Below are positions 25,735-34,250 of a stretch of 37,814 bases of DNA, piece after piece. How positions within the stretch are numbered: the stretch's first letter is position 1; each line of letters starts with the position of its first letter. Origin of the DNA: Flammeovirgaceae bacterium UBA4465. Its GTDB lineage: Bacteria; Bacteroidota; Bacteroidia; Cytophagales; Cyclobacteriaceae. Both the position numbers and the translations under genes were made by a program. Location of the stretch: the NCBI GenBank assembly GCA_905182655.1, contig CAJJCN010000058.1:1-37814 (forward strand). Reading direction: 5' to 3'. The notes under the pieces were generated by a model. The model saw nothing but the letters and a program-made list of their open reading frames with translations. It ran no database searches and was not told the origin of the DNA.

Positions 25735-25761
25735 CCTCACTGTGCTTCTAGCATTAAGGAG

Positions 25762-25769
25762 CAAATATA
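25762..25769 (-). promoter_or_regulatory. Candidate -7 element (TATATTTG) of greA
   Basis: An exact TAnnTTTG match on the minus strand, about 83 bp before greA, in the gap after the hydroxyacid dehydrogenase. The -33 region is only T-rich. It is the only exact match in this gap and would put the start of transcription upstream of the hairpin at 25722-25734. Confidence 0.45.
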
Positions 25770-25789
25770 AATAAAATCAGTCATTATAA

Positions 25790-26737
25790 TTAAAATTTTA
25801 TCTCAGAAATTTTTTTTGCTAAAACATGATTAATTCGTTCATAAGACTCATAAGTCCATCCCGCTATATGTGGCGAAAAAATGGTGTGCTCGTGGTCAAA
25901 CAAACTTTGATAGGTTTTTTGCTCTTCTGAGGTCAACGTATTTAACTTTTCATTTTCCAACACATCCAAAGCCGCTCCGCTCAAGTTTCCTGCGCAAAGG
26001 ATTGTCTTCAGATCTTTTAGAGACAATACTTCGCCTCTGGCCATATTGATTATGTATTTAAGATTTTGAAAAGAACTCAAATAATCATAATCGAATAAAT
26101 GAGAGGTTTCAGGCGTCAAAGGAATATGAATACTCAATACCTCAGCCCTGAGTTTAAAGTCAGTGAGCTCAACTTCTTTCACATAATCTATATCTGAGGT
26201 ATAGCCTTTTTTATACTTATCATAAGCTATTATCTCACAATCAAAACCACGTAATTTCTCCGCAAAAGCGCTCCCCATAAATCCGAAACCAAAGATACCC
26301 ACCACTTTATTTTTCAACTCATAGCCTCTATTCGATTCCCTATCCCATTGATAAGAGCGCACTTCCTTGTCTGCTAACCTCAATTTATTTAACAACATCA
26401 GTAGCATTCCAACCCCATGCTCACCTACCGCATCCCGATTGCCTTCCGGCGCATTGAATAGTTCAATGTTTTTTTTTGCCAATAAGTCCACATCAATATT
26501 ATCTACCCCAGCCCCAGCCCTACCTACAAATCTTAAATCTTTACCCTTGAGAATCAACTCCTCATCAACGGCGGTCTTGCTCCTTATGATCAGCCCAACA
26601 TAATCTGGCAATATTTGTATCATTTCCTTTCGCGTGATCTCAGGGAGATAGGAACACTCAAAACCAATACTACGAAATACCTCATGAATCGAATCATGCA
26701 TTTGGTCTACCACTAAGATTTTTTGATTTAAGGGCAT
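25790..26737 (-). CDS. D-isomer 2-hydroxyacid dehydrogenase (phosphoglycerate dehydrogenase-like)
   Basis: NAD-dependent dehydrogenase of 315 residues. The Rossmann loop is VVGIFGFGFMGSAFAEKL (about 145-162), the substrate loop is GRAGAGVDNIDVDLLAK, the catalytic Arg is in INMARGEV and the catalytic His is in FSPHIAGWT. The segment FNAPEGNRDAVGEHGVGMLL is typical of phosphoglycerate dehydrogenases of this group, but there is no ACT domain and no serine-pathway neighbour, so the substrate is unproven. Its ATG overlaps the mgtE stop (TAATG). Confidence 0.9.
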   Translation of the reverse strand: MPLNQKILVVDQMHDSIHEVFRSIGFECSYLPEITRKEMIQILPDYVGLIIRSKTAVDEELILKGKDLRFVGRAGAGVDNIDVDLLAKKNIELFNAPEGNRDAVGEHGVGMLLMLLNKLRLADKEVRSYQWDRESNRGYELKNKVVGIFGFGFMGSAFAEKLRGFDCEIIAYDKYKKGYTSDIDYVKEVELTDFKLRAEVLSIHIPLTPETSHLFDYDYLSSFQNLKYIINMARGEVLSLKDLKTILCAGNLSGAALDVLENEKLNTLTSEEQKTYQSLFDHEHTIFSPHIAGWTYESYERINHVLAKKISEIKF

Positions 26738-28089
26738 TATAAATTGTACAAAAAGACGGCAATGGAAAAATAAACCGTGAGCCCCAAAAGATCATTTGCC
26801 GTAGTAATAAATGGGCCTGACGCGATGGCTGGATTGATCCCAAACCGATCTAACAGAAGGGGCGTAATGGTCCCCATAAATGAAGCCAAGAGCACCACAT
26901 TGAGCAGGGCTATGGAGGCGGTAATAGCGAGCAATTGATCCTTAAACAATAGCATGATCGCTCCAAAGACCATTAAGGAAAGAATGCTCCCATTGACCAT
27001 GGCAACGTAAAACATCTTTAACAATCTATTTCCCAAAGTATCATTGAACCCATTTTTTCCAGCTAAACTTTGAATAACTATAGCCGATGATTGAATACCT
27101 ACATTACCTCCTGTGGCCATGATTAAGGGTATAAATAAAGATAAACGTGCGATTACATTGAGTGTACCTGAATAATAATCAGCAATTTGTGCCGCAATCA
27201 AGCCTCCTGTCATACCTATAACTAACCAAGGAAGTCGTGCCTTGGAAATAACCCAAACCCCATCATCTTCTTCGATGTCTGAGGTCACTCCAGACATCAA
27301 CTGTCTTTCTTCTTCTGCTGATTCAGTAATGACATCTACCACATCATCAATGGTAATTCGGCCTACGAGCTTTCCCCTCACATTAACCACAGGCACAGCA
27401 TCTAAGTCATATTTTTGCATGATATTGGCCACTTCTTGCGCCTCAAGGAATGTGCCAACAGAAATAATATTTTCTTCAAATATTTCGGCTACTTTTTTAT
27501 CATCATCTGCTAAAAGAATACGTTTCAAACTAACTCTTCCTTTTAATCTGTCCTGTTGATCTACCACATAAACAGAATATATTTTTTCAACATTTTCCGC
27601 TTGGATTTTAATTTCCTCAATGCATCTTTTGACCGTCCAATTTTCTCTTGCCTTAACCAATTCTTTGGCCATAAGCCCACCTGCGACGTCCTCATCGTAA
27701 CGAATCAAATCCAAAAGATGGCCTGCTTTTTCTTCATTTTTGATCTGCCCCAAGATTTCCTCTCGACGCTGGGAGGACATTTCGTTCAATAAGTCTGCAC
27801 CATCATCGGAATCGAGTATTTCAATGAAATGAGCCAGCTCACTGATGGAGAAATATTCCATGAAGTCAACACGGAAATCTTCCTCTAATTCTACCAGAAC
27901 ATCTGCGGCAATGTCTGAAGACAGCATATCAAATACATATTTACTCTCTTCAATGGCTATTTCAGTAAGTATTTCACAAATATCTACAGAACGGACCCCT
28001 GCTAAGGAGTCTTGAATGTAAACATCATCTCGATCATTTAAAGCCAACTTGAAACGCTCAAGAAATTCTTTCGAAAACTCAAATTCCAT
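26737..28089 (-). CDS. mgtE: Magnesium transporter MgtE
   Basis: Mg2+ channel of the inner membrane, gated by cytosolic magnesium. Order: an N domain rich in acidic helices (about 1-125), two CBS domains (about 130-260), then five transmembrane helices starting near LPWLVIGMTGGLIAAQI. The pore signatures MATGGNVGIQSSAIVIQSLA and DRFGINPAIASGPFITTAND are intact. I chose the ATG at 28089, which overlaps the ksgA stop (TAATG); an ATG four codons earlier is inside ksgA. Length is 450 residues, normal. Confidence 0.95.
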   Translation of the reverse strand: MEFEFSKEFLERFKLALNDRDDVYIQDSLAGVRSVDICEILTEIAIEESKYVFDMLSSDIAADVLVELEEDFRVDFMEYFSISELAHFIEILDSDDGADLLNEMSSQRREEILGQIKNEEKAGHLLDLIRYDEDVAGGLMAKELVKARENWTVKRCIEEIKIQAENVEKIYSVYVVDQQDRLKGRVSLKRILLADDDKKVAEIFEENIISVGTFLEAQEVANIMQKYDLDAVPVVNVRGKLVGRITIDDVVDVITESAEEERQLMSGVTSDIEEDDGVWVISKARLPWLVIGMTGGLIAAQIADYYSGTLNVIARLSLFIPLIMATGGNVGIQSSAIVIQSLAGKNGFNDTLGNRLLKMFYVAMVNGSILSLMVFGAIMLLFKDQLLAITASIALLNVVLLASFMGTITPLLLDRFGINPAIASGPFITTANDLLGLTVYFSIAVFLYNL

Positions 28090-28853
28090 TATTTTTTCCA
28101 TGCCTCCTCGATTTTTCCTGTCAAATCAATAAAATCTTGAACAGATAACTGCTCAGCGCGTTTATTGAAAACTTCTTGCTCAGTCAAAGTAACGGGCAAA
28201 TTTAGCTCTTTTAATGCGTTTCGCAAGGTTTTACGCCGCTTCCCAAATCCTGCTTTGACCACACGTTTCAACGTCTTTGCGTCGAAGTCTGAGCGATTGT
28301 TTCTCACCAGCTTGATCACTGCTGAATTTACTTTCGGCGGGGGGTCAAATACCATAGGATCTACTGAAAACAAGTATTCAATATCATAAAATGTTTGCAA
28401 CAGCACACTTAATATCCCATAAACTTTGTTCCCATGTTTAGAAACAATACGTTCGGCAACCTCTTTTTGAATCATGCATACCACCTCTTCGATTCGATCG
28501 TGATGTGCATACACTTGAAAAAAAATCTGGGAGGAAATATTATATGGGAAATTTCCAATCATACGAATGGGCGTCTGATACTCCATTAAATTTTCTTTCA
28601 AAAAATCTTTTAACTGAAATTTCTCTGCATGATCCGGATATTTTTCTTTCAGATAATCAATCGAAGCGACATCAAGGTCAAAGGTCATCAACTGATCATT
28701 TTGTAATAAGTGCTGGGTCAACACCCCCATGCCAGGACCTACTTCAAGCAGGCTTCCCGGACCTTTCCCCATCGCAGCGACAATGTCCATAGCAATCGTC
28801 TCATCTTTCAAGAAATGCTGGCCTAAATACTTTTTTGGTTTTAATTTTCTCAA
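28089..28853 (-). CDS. ksgA: 16S rRNA (adenine(1518)-N6/adenine(1519)-N6)-dimethyltransferase
   Basis: Dimethylates two adenosines in helix 45 of 16S rRNA during 30S assembly. Visible are KPKKYLGQHFLKDE at the N-terminus, the SAM loop LLEVGPGMGVLTQHLL, and the catalytic motif NFPYNISSQIFF. No ATG precedes the conserved GQHF motif, so a TTG start is needed: TTG at 28853 (then RKLKPKKYLGQHF) fits the family best, and another TTG lies at 28895. It shares a promoter region with divergent pdxA and is followed by mgtE with a one-base overlap. Confidence 0.93.
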   Translation of the reverse strand: MRKLKPKKYLGQHFLKDETIAMDIVAAMGKGPGSLLEVGPGMGVLTQHLLQNDQLMTFDLDVASIDYLKEKYPDHAEKFQLKDFLKENLMEYQTPIRMIGNFPYNISSQIFFQVYAHHDRIEEVVCMIQKEVAERIVSKHGNKVYGILSVLLQTFYDIEYLFSVDPMVFDPPPKVNSAVIKLVRNNRSDFDAKTLKRVVKAGFGKRRKTLRNALKELNLPVTLTEQEVFNKRAEQLSVQDFIDLTGKIEEAWKK

Positions 28854-28866
28854 TGTAATCGCTAAA

Positions 28867-28895
28867 AAAATGTAATTTTGTACCCATAAAATCAA
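28867..28895 (-). promoter_or_regulatory. Candidate ksgA promoter (TTG-N18-TACATTTT)
   Basis: On the minus strand TTG at 28893-28895, an 18-bp spacer and TACATTTT at 28867-28874 (one mismatch to TAnnTTTG) form a reasonable promoter. It points to the TTG start at 28853 with a very short leader, and overlaps the pdxA box on the other strand by two bases. Confidence 0.4.
28873..28880 (+). promoter_or_regulatory. Candidate -7 element (TAATTTTG) of pdxA
   Basis: Exact TAnnTTTG match 20 bp before the pdxA ATG. No clear -33 TTG lies at the usual distance. It overlaps the opposite-strand ksgA box, so the two promoters may compete. Confidence 0.4.
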
Positions 28896-28900
28896 TCTCC

Positions 28901-29920
28901 ATGGGCCCTAATAATCTCGATCACAAATTTATACCAATCATCGGAATAAGTATTGGAGATCTCAACGGAATCGGCATCGAAGTCACTTTAAAAAGTTTAG
29001 AAAATCCTTCTCTTTTTTCTAGACTAACCCCTATCATTTATGCCTCTGTGGAGGCGCTAAATTTTTACTCAAAGTTACTTAAAAAGTCTCATTTGAATTT
29101 TAATCTCATAGCAAAACCTCAACAAGCCGATCAATATAAAATAAACGTAATCCCCGTTTGGAAAGAACCCGTCATCATCACACCAGGTAGACCCAACGCT
29201 ACAGGAGGTAAATATGCCAAAATATCACTCGAAACAGCCGTTGCTGATTTAAAAAACGAATCAATAAATGGTTTGGTTACCGCACCTTTAAGCAAAGAGC
29301 TACTTAATGAGCAAGGTTTTTCGTTTCCAGGCCATACAGAATACCTTGCCGCCGCATTTAAAGTCCGTGAAAATCTCATGCTCATGGTAAAGGATGGGCT
29401 ACGGGTGGCCGTCGTTACGGGGCATATCCCTCTTGTAAAGGTAGCGGAAAGCCTTACGATAAAACTCATCTCAGAAAAGCTACAAATCCTCATCGATTCC
29501 TTACGCATTGATTTTGGTATTCAAACCCCAAAGGTGGCTTTAACGGGGTTAAACCCGCATGCAGGTGAAAATGGTTTATTGGGTAGCGAAGAACAAAATA
29601 TAATCAATAAGGTCATTGATCAATTTAATTTTAATGGATACGCTGTCAAAGGGCCCTTCCCTGCTGATGGTTTTTTTGGAAGCGATGAATATTTAAAATA
29701 TGATGGTATTTTAACGATGTATCACGATCAAGGTTTGATTCCTTTTAAATCATTATCAAAAGGTTCGGGTGTTAATTTTACAGCGGGACTGCCTGCGGTC
29801 AGGACTTCGCCTGCCCATGGCACTGCTTTTGATTTGGCGGGTAAAAACATGGCTGACCCAAGCTCTATGACCCATGCATTGTTACTGGCAGGTACCTTGG
29901 CTCAAAATAAAGATCATTGA
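28901..29920 (+). CDS. pdxA: 4-hydroxythreonine-4-phosphate dehydrogenase PdxA
   Basis: Oxidises 4-phosphohydroxy-L-threonine in the DXP-dependent pyridoxal phosphate pathway. Metal and substrate motifs are visible: FPGHTEYLAAAF, VVTGHIPLVKV, GLNPHAGENGLLGSEE and TMYHDQGLIPFK, with the metal-binding histidines. The N-terminal loop reads GISIGDLNGIGIEV, where many PdxA have GDPNGIGPE. At 339 residues it is full length. It heads the plus-strand series DUF177-rpmF-fabH-efp-accBC, though DUF177 also has its own candidate promoter. Confidence 0.94.
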   Translation: MGPNNLDHKFIPIIGISIGDLNGIGIEVTLKSLENPSLFSRLTPIIYASVEALNFYSKLLKKSHLNFNLIAKPQQADQYKINVIPVWKEPVIITPGRPNATGGKYAKISLETAVADLKNESINGLVTAPLSKELLNEQGFSFPGHTEYLAAAFKVRENLMLMVKDGLRVAVVTGHIPLVKVAESLTIKLISEKLQILIDSLRIDFGIQTPKVALTGLNPHAGENGLLGSEEQNIINKVIDQFNFNGYAVKGPFPADGFFGSDEYLKYDGILTMYHDQGLIPFKSLSKGSGVNFTAGLPAVRTSPAHGTAFDLAGKNMADPSSMTHALLLAGTLAQNKDH

Positions 29921-29944
29921 TTCTTATTTCTAATGAAGAATTCA

Positions 29945-29976
29945 TTGGGATTATCGGGGCATTCTACATAAATTTG
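29945..29976 (+). promoter_or_regulatory. Candidate promoter of DUF177 (TTG-N21-TAAATTTG)
   Basis: TTG at 29945-29947, a 21-bp spacer and an exact TAAATTTG at 29969-29976 match the Bacteroidota promoter pattern well. It lies 22 bp before the GTG start of DUF177 and is the best-formed promoter in the window. Confidence 0.55.
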
Positions 29977-29998
29977 CGGTTCTTAAAAATTTAATTAG

Positions 29999-30526
29999 GT
30001 GAAAGCTAGTGTTTTAAAGTCTTTTGAGATCAATTTGGCGCGACTTGAAAATGGTACACACGATTTTCAATTTGAATTGGTGCCCGATTTTTTCGAAACT
30101 TTCGAAAATAACTTGGTCGAAGAAGGCTTTGGTAAAGCCTCATTGGTTATGGATAAATCTGAATCCATGATGGCCCTGAATTTCACTATTGAAGTCGATG
30201 TTTTGATGATCTGTGATGTATCTTTAGAAAGTTATCGAGAATCCTTAACTTGTCAAAAAAAGCACATCGTAAAATTTGGTTTGACCAGTGAAGAATTAAG
30301 TGATGAAATAAGTACGATAGATATGGGGATGCAAATATTAAATGTCTCTGGCTACATATATGAATTTGTGTCGCTAGAAATCCCAATGAAAAAAGTGCAT
30401 CCTACTATAAGAGACCAAGAAAGAGCTGATTTAGTCTACAAAGACGAGGTACATTCCTTAAATGATCAAGAACAGGAAAATACAATTGATCCACGATGGG
30501 AAGAACTGAAAAAAATAAAATTATAA
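29999..30526 (+). CDS. DUF177 (YceD-like) large-subunit rRNA accumulation protein
   Basis: A 175-residue DUF177 protein. In E. coli the homologue (YceD) is needed for normal 23S rRNA levels and lies directly before rpmF, as here. The conserved cysteine segments (LMICDVSLESYRESLTCQKK) and the acidic C-terminal region ending in IDPRWEELKKIK support the family. The start is a GTG just downstream of a good promoter. The gap to rpmF is 18 bp. Confidence 0.88.
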   Translation: MKASVLKSFEINLARLENGTHDFQFELVPDFFETFENNLVEEGFGKASLVMDKSESMMALNFTIEVDVLMICDVSLESYRESLTCQKKHIVKFGLTSEELSDEISTIDMGMQILNVSGYIYEFVSLEIPMKKVHPTIRDQERADLVYKDEVHSLNDQEQENTIDPRWEELKKIKL

Positions 30527-30544
30527 TCTATTAATTAATATACA

Positions 30545-30736
30545 ATGGCGCATCCAAAACGAAAAATTTCGAAAACAAGAAGAGACAAAAGAAGGACTCA
30601 CGTAAAAGCTTCTCCAAAAAATTATATCATCTGTCCTACCACAGGAGAGGCCCATTTACCGCATCGTGCCTTTTGGCATGAGGGTAAACTTTATTACAAA
30701 GGAAAGGTAGTAATTGAAAAAGAAGTTTTAGCTTAG
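30545..30736 (+). CDS. rpmF: 50S ribosomal protein L32 (zinc-free form)
   Basis: Ribosomal protein of the large subunit, 63 residues, very basic at the N-terminus ([19 protein letters not shown]). The zinc-binding form has four cysteines in two CxxC pairs; here only Cys30 remains ([16 protein letters not shown]), so this is the C-minus, zinc-independent type. It sits between DUF177 and fabH, the conserved order apart from plsX, which is absent. Confidence 0.95.
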   Translation: MAHPKRKISKTRRDKRRTHVKASPKNYIICPTTGEAHLPHRAFWHEGKLYYKGKVVIEKEVLA

Positions 30737-30755
30737 AGTTTGAGCGGTTTGGCTA

Positions 30756-30776
30756 TGAATCATCAATTTTGATTCA
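30756..30776. repeat. Inverted repeat between rpmF and fabH
   Basis: TGAATCA and TGATTCA pair around a 7-nt loop. There is no T tract after it, so it is not a clear terminator. It could be an RNA stem affecting fabH expression or a protein site. Confidence 0.4.
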
Positions 30777-30796
30777 ATAAGCGAATCAACCAATAT

Positions 30797-31798
30797 ATGT
30801 CAAAAATTACGGCTGCTATTACCGGTATCAACGGCTACGTCCCTGACTATGTCATGACCAATGATGAATTGGCGACAATGGTGGATACCAACGATGAATG
30901 GATCGTAAGCAGAACAGGAATCAAAGAAAGGCGTATCCTCAGGGGCTCAGGAAAAGGCGTCTCTATTATGGCGGTAGAAGCTGTCAAAGGGCTTCTAGAA
31001 AAAACTCATACGGCCCCTGAAGAAATCGATGCGATCATTTGTGCCACAATTACACCCGACTTGACTTTTCCGGCTACGGCAAACCTCATTGCCGAAAAAG
31101 TAGGTGCGAAGAACGCCTTCGGTTTTGACCTTGCTGCCGCCTGCTCTGGCTTTTTATTTGCCCTGAGTACAGGTGCGAAATTTATTGAATCAGGTTCACA
31201 CAAAAAAATAATCGTCATTGGTGCCGATAAGATGTCATCCATTTTAGATTACAAAGACCGCACCACTTGCATCATCTTTGGAGATGGGGCTGGGGCTGCC
31301 CTGCTAGAACCCAATCATGAGGGTTTAGGTATCCAAGATGCTATTTTAAAATCTGATGGTTCAGGAGAGCAGTATCTGAATATAAAAGCAGGAGGAAGTC
31401 GCTATCCAGCGAGTCTTGATACGATCCAAAATAATGAGCATTATGTATATCAAGAAGGCTCAGCTGTTTTTAAATTTGCGGTGACTAAAATGGCAGGGGT
31501 CGCCAAAGAAATCATGGATAGAAATGATTTAAAGGGTTCAGATATTGCTTGGTTGGTTCCCCATCAAGCCAATAAAAGAATCATCGATGCCACAGCCAAA
31601 CTTATGGAGGTCCCTGAAGATAAGGTCATGATGAACATCTCTCGGTACGGCAATACGACAGGAGGCACCATCCCCCTTTGCTTGTGGGACTATGAGGCAC
31701 AACTTAAAAAAGGCGATAATTTGATTTTAGCAGCCTTTGGAGGCGGATTTACCTGGGCTTCTGTTTATGTGAAATGGGCTTATAGCCCTCTAAATTAA
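30797..31798 (+). CDS. fabH: Beta-ketoacyl-ACP synthase III
   Basis: Starts fatty-acid synthesis by condensing an acyl-CoA with malonyl-ACP. The thiolase-fold triad is complete: Cys116 in LAAACSGFLFAL, His in WLVPHQANKRI and Asn in SRYGNTTGG. At 333 residues it is full length. Placed 8 bp before efp and near accBC, which supply its malonyl substrate. Bacteroidota FabH often prefers branched primers; a fused branched-chain-type E1 elsewhere in the window would fit, but the link is only suggested. Confidence 0.96.
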   Translation: MSKITAAITGINGYVPDYVMTNDELATMVDTNDEWIVSRTGIKERRILRGSGKGVSIMAVEAVKGLLEKTHTAPEEIDAIICATITPDLTFPATANLIAEKVGAKNAFGFDLAAACSGFLFALSTGAKFIESGSHKKIIVIGADKMSSILDYKDRTTCIIFGDGAGAALLEPNHEGLGIQDAILKSDGSGEQYLNIKAGGSRYPASLDTIQNNEHYVYQEGSAVFKFAVTKMAGVAKEIMDRNDLKGSDIAWLVPHQANKRIIDATAKLMEVPEDKVMMNISRYGNTTGGTIPLCLWDYEAQLKKGDNLILAAFGGGFTWASVYVKWAYSPLN

Positions 31799-31805
31799 AA
31801 ATATT

Positions 31806-32369
31806 ATGGCAACTACTGCTGATATTAAAAATGGTTTGGTCATTGAATACAATCACGATTTATTCTCGATTGTTGAGTTCCAGCACGTCAAACCTGGAAA
31901 AGGACCCGCCTTTGTGAGAACCAAATTGAAAAGTTTATCTACCGGTAGGGTCATTGACAATACCTTTTCTGCAGGTCATAAAATTACAACCGCCAGGGTA
32001 GAACGTCATAAGTACCAATATCTGTATAAAGATGACATAGGTTATCACTTCATGCATACAGAGACCTATGAACAAATCCCAATTGATGTTAAATTAATCA
32101 ATGCGCCACAATTCCTTAAAGATGGAGAAGAAGTTGAGGTACTCGTACATACCGAGCAAGAAAAATTTTTAGGTGCTGAAGTACCCCAATACGTGAATTT
32201 AAAAATCGTTTATACCGAACCTGGACTGAAGGGAGATACGGCCACCAATGCAACCAAACAAGCTGAATTGGAAACAGGTGCGATCATTCAAGTCCCCTTA
32301 TTCATCAATCAAGATGAAATAATCAAAGTGGATACAAAAAACGGATCTTACTCCGAAAGAGTCAAATAA
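31806..32369 (+). CDS. efp: Translation elongation factor P
   Basis: Relieves ribosome stalling at polyproline runs. The N-terminal KOW domain carries the tip loop HVKPGKGPAFVRTKLKSL with Lys32, the position of the modified lysine in E. coli EF-P. The C-terminal domain ends with VDTKNGSYSERV, the usual EF-P signature. Length 187 is normal. Any lysine-modifying enzymes are not in the window. It starts 8 nt after the end of fabH and 57 bp before accB. Confidence 0.96.
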   Translation: MATTADIKNGLVIEYNHDLFSIVEFQHVKPGKGPAFVRTKLKSLSTGRVIDNTFSAGHKITTARVERHKYQYLYKDDIGYHFMHTETYEQIPIDVKLINAPQFLKDGEEVEVLVHTEQEKFLGAEVPQYVNLKIVYTEPGLKGDTATNATKQAELETGAIIQVPLFINQDEIIKVDTKNGSYSERVK

Positions 32370-32425
32370 TTATCCTAGATTTAGCGTGAAAATAAAAAAA
32401 TATTTATAAGAGACCAGAAAAAAAG

Positions 32426-32896
32426 ATGAAAGTAAAAGAAATCCGTGATCTTATCGACTACATAAAAAGCACCGGCCTCGAAGAGGTAAACATTGAAACG
32501 GAAGCATTCAAAGTAAAAATCAAACGGTCTTCTGAAGTAATTTCACAATCCCATTTTGCTCCTACCCACGCCTCGCCTCCAGCGGCTTTAACACCAGCCC
32601 CTGATCCTGGTAGCGATGCGTCGGCTACGCCTTCCAAGGAAAGCGAAGATCATAAATATATTACGATAAAGTCACCCATGATTGGAACCATATATATGGC
32701 TTCAAATCCCGAATCTCCTGACTTTCTCAAAGTGGGAGATGTCATCAAGCCAGGAGATACCGTTTGTGTAGTAGAAGCTATGAAACTTTTCAATGAAATA
32801 GAAGCGGAAGTTTCTGGTACGGTAGTGAAAATATTGGCAGAAAACGCAAATCCTGTGGAATATGACCAACCCCTATTTTTAATTGATCCTTCTTAA
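32426..32896 (+). CDS. accB: Biotin carboxyl carrier protein of acetyl-CoA carboxylase
   Basis: Carries the biotin that moves CO2 between the two half-reactions of acetyl-CoA carboxylase. The biotinylation site is Lys120 in VVEAMKLFNEIEAE. A Pro/Ala-rich flexible linker (about 45-70) joins the short N-terminal helical part to the C-terminal biotinyl domain with SPMIGTIYMASNP. Length 156 is normal. It precedes accC by 10 bp, the standard operon pair. Confidence 0.96.
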   Translation: MKVKEIRDLIDYIKSTGLEEVNIETEAFKVKIKRSSEVISQSHFAPTHASPPAALTPAPDPGSDASATPSKESEDHKYITIKSPMIGTIYMASNPESPDFLKVGDVIKPGDTVCVVEAMKLFNEIEAEVSGTVVKILAENANPVEYDQPLFLIDPS

Positions 32897-32906
32897 AAAA
32901 TAAGCT

Positions 32907-34250
32907 GTGTTTCATAAAATTCTTATCGCAAATCGAGGAGAAATTGCACTTCGAATCATTCGAACTTGCAAAGAAATGGGTATTAAGACCGTAGCGGTCT
33001 ATTCTACCGCAGATAAAGAAAGCTTACATGTGCGCTTTGCGGATGAAGCTGTGTGTATCGGTGCGCCCCCCAGTAAAGATTCCTATCTCAACATCCCAAA
33101 TATTATTTCAGCAGCTGAAATCACCAATGCCGATGCGATACATCCCGGTTACGGGTTTTTAGCCGAAAACGCTGAATTTTCTAAAGTTTGTGAAGAATAC
33201 GGGATCAAGTTTATTGGAGCAAGTGCCGATATGATTAATAATATGGGTGACAAGGCTAGTGCCAAAGATACCATGAAACGGGCAGGTGTGCCTACAATTC
33301 CTGGATCAGAGGGGATCATTGATTCAGTAAAAGAAGGTAAGCTTATTGCTAAGGATATTGGATACCCCATTATGCTCAAAGCCACAGCAGGTGGTGGTGG
33401 ACGCGGCATGCGGTTGGTTAAAGAAGAGCAAGAGTTTCAAAATGCTTGGGACAGTGCGCGGCAAGAGTCCGGTGCCGCTTTTGGAAATGATGCCCTTTAT
33501 CTTGAGAAATTTATAGAAGAACCTAGGCATATTGAAATTCAAATCATTGGAGATGCTACCGGTAAAGCCTGTCACCTATCCGAACGAGATTGCTCCATTC
33601 AAAGAAGACATCAAAAACTAGTAGAAGAAACCCCCTCTCCTATCATTACCAAGAAACTTCGAGAAGATATGGGAAAAGCTGCCATAAAAGGTGCTGAAGC
33701 CATTAAATACGAGGGGGCCGGAACCGTAGAGTTCCTGGTTGATAAATATGGGAAATTTTATTTCATGGAAATGAATACCCGTATACAAGTAGAACATCCT
33801 ATTACGGAAGAAGTCACGGATTATGATTTGATCAAAGAGCAAATAAAAGTGGCTGCCGGAATTCATATTTCAGGAGAAAATTATTTTCCTCAAATGCATT
33901 CAATTGAATGCAGAATAAATGCGGAAGACCCGCGAAAAAACTTCAGACCTAATCCGGGTAAAATAACCAATTTGCACTTCCCAGGGGGACATGGGGTGCG
34001 CGTAGACAGTCATGTTTATGCTGGATACACCATACCCCCTCACTATGATTCTATGATTGCCAAACTCATTGTAACGGCACAAACTCGAGAGGGAGCATTG
34101 ATTAAAATGAAAAGAGCCCTAGAAGAAATGGTTATAGAAGGTGTTGAAACGACCATTCCCTTCCACTTGAAACTGATGGACGACAAACAATTCAAGTCTG
34201 GGAATTTCACTACCGCCTTTTTAGAAACCTTTGATTTCGAGTCAATTTAA
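32907..34250 (+). CDS. accC: Acetyl-CoA carboxylase, biotin carboxylase subunit
   Basis: Carboxylates the biotin of AccB with ATP and bicarbonate. ATP-grasp features: glycine loop [12 protein letters not shown] (158-169), the [16 protein letters not shown] segment (226-241), and [17 protein letters not shown] with the catalytic Glu and Arg. Length 447 matches the family. The start is GTG, 10 bp after accB. The carboxyltransferase genes accA and accD are not in the window. Its stop overlaps that of the convergent glycosyltransferase by 4 nt in total. Confidence 0.97.
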   Translation: MFHKILIANRGEIALRIIRTCKEMGIKTVAVYSTADKESLHVRFADEAVCIGAPPSKDSYLNIPNIISAAEITNADAIHPGYGFLAENAEFSKVCEEYGIKFIGASADMINNMGDKASAKDTMKRAGVPTIPGSEGIIDSVKEGKLIAKDIGYPIMLKATAGGGGRGMRLVKEEQEFQNAWDSARQESGAAFGNDALYLEKFIEEPRHIEIQIIGDATGKACHLSERDCSIQRRHQKLVEETPSPIITKKLREDMGKAAIKGAEAIKYEGAGTVEFLVDKYGKFYFMEMNTRIQVEHPITEEVTDYDLIKEQIKVAAGIHISGENYFPQMHSIECRINAEDPRKNFRPNPGKITNLHFPGGHGVRVDSHVYAGYTIPPHYDSMIAKLIVTAQTREGALIKMKRALEEMVIEGVETTIPFHLKLMDDKQFKSGNFTTAFLETFDFESI

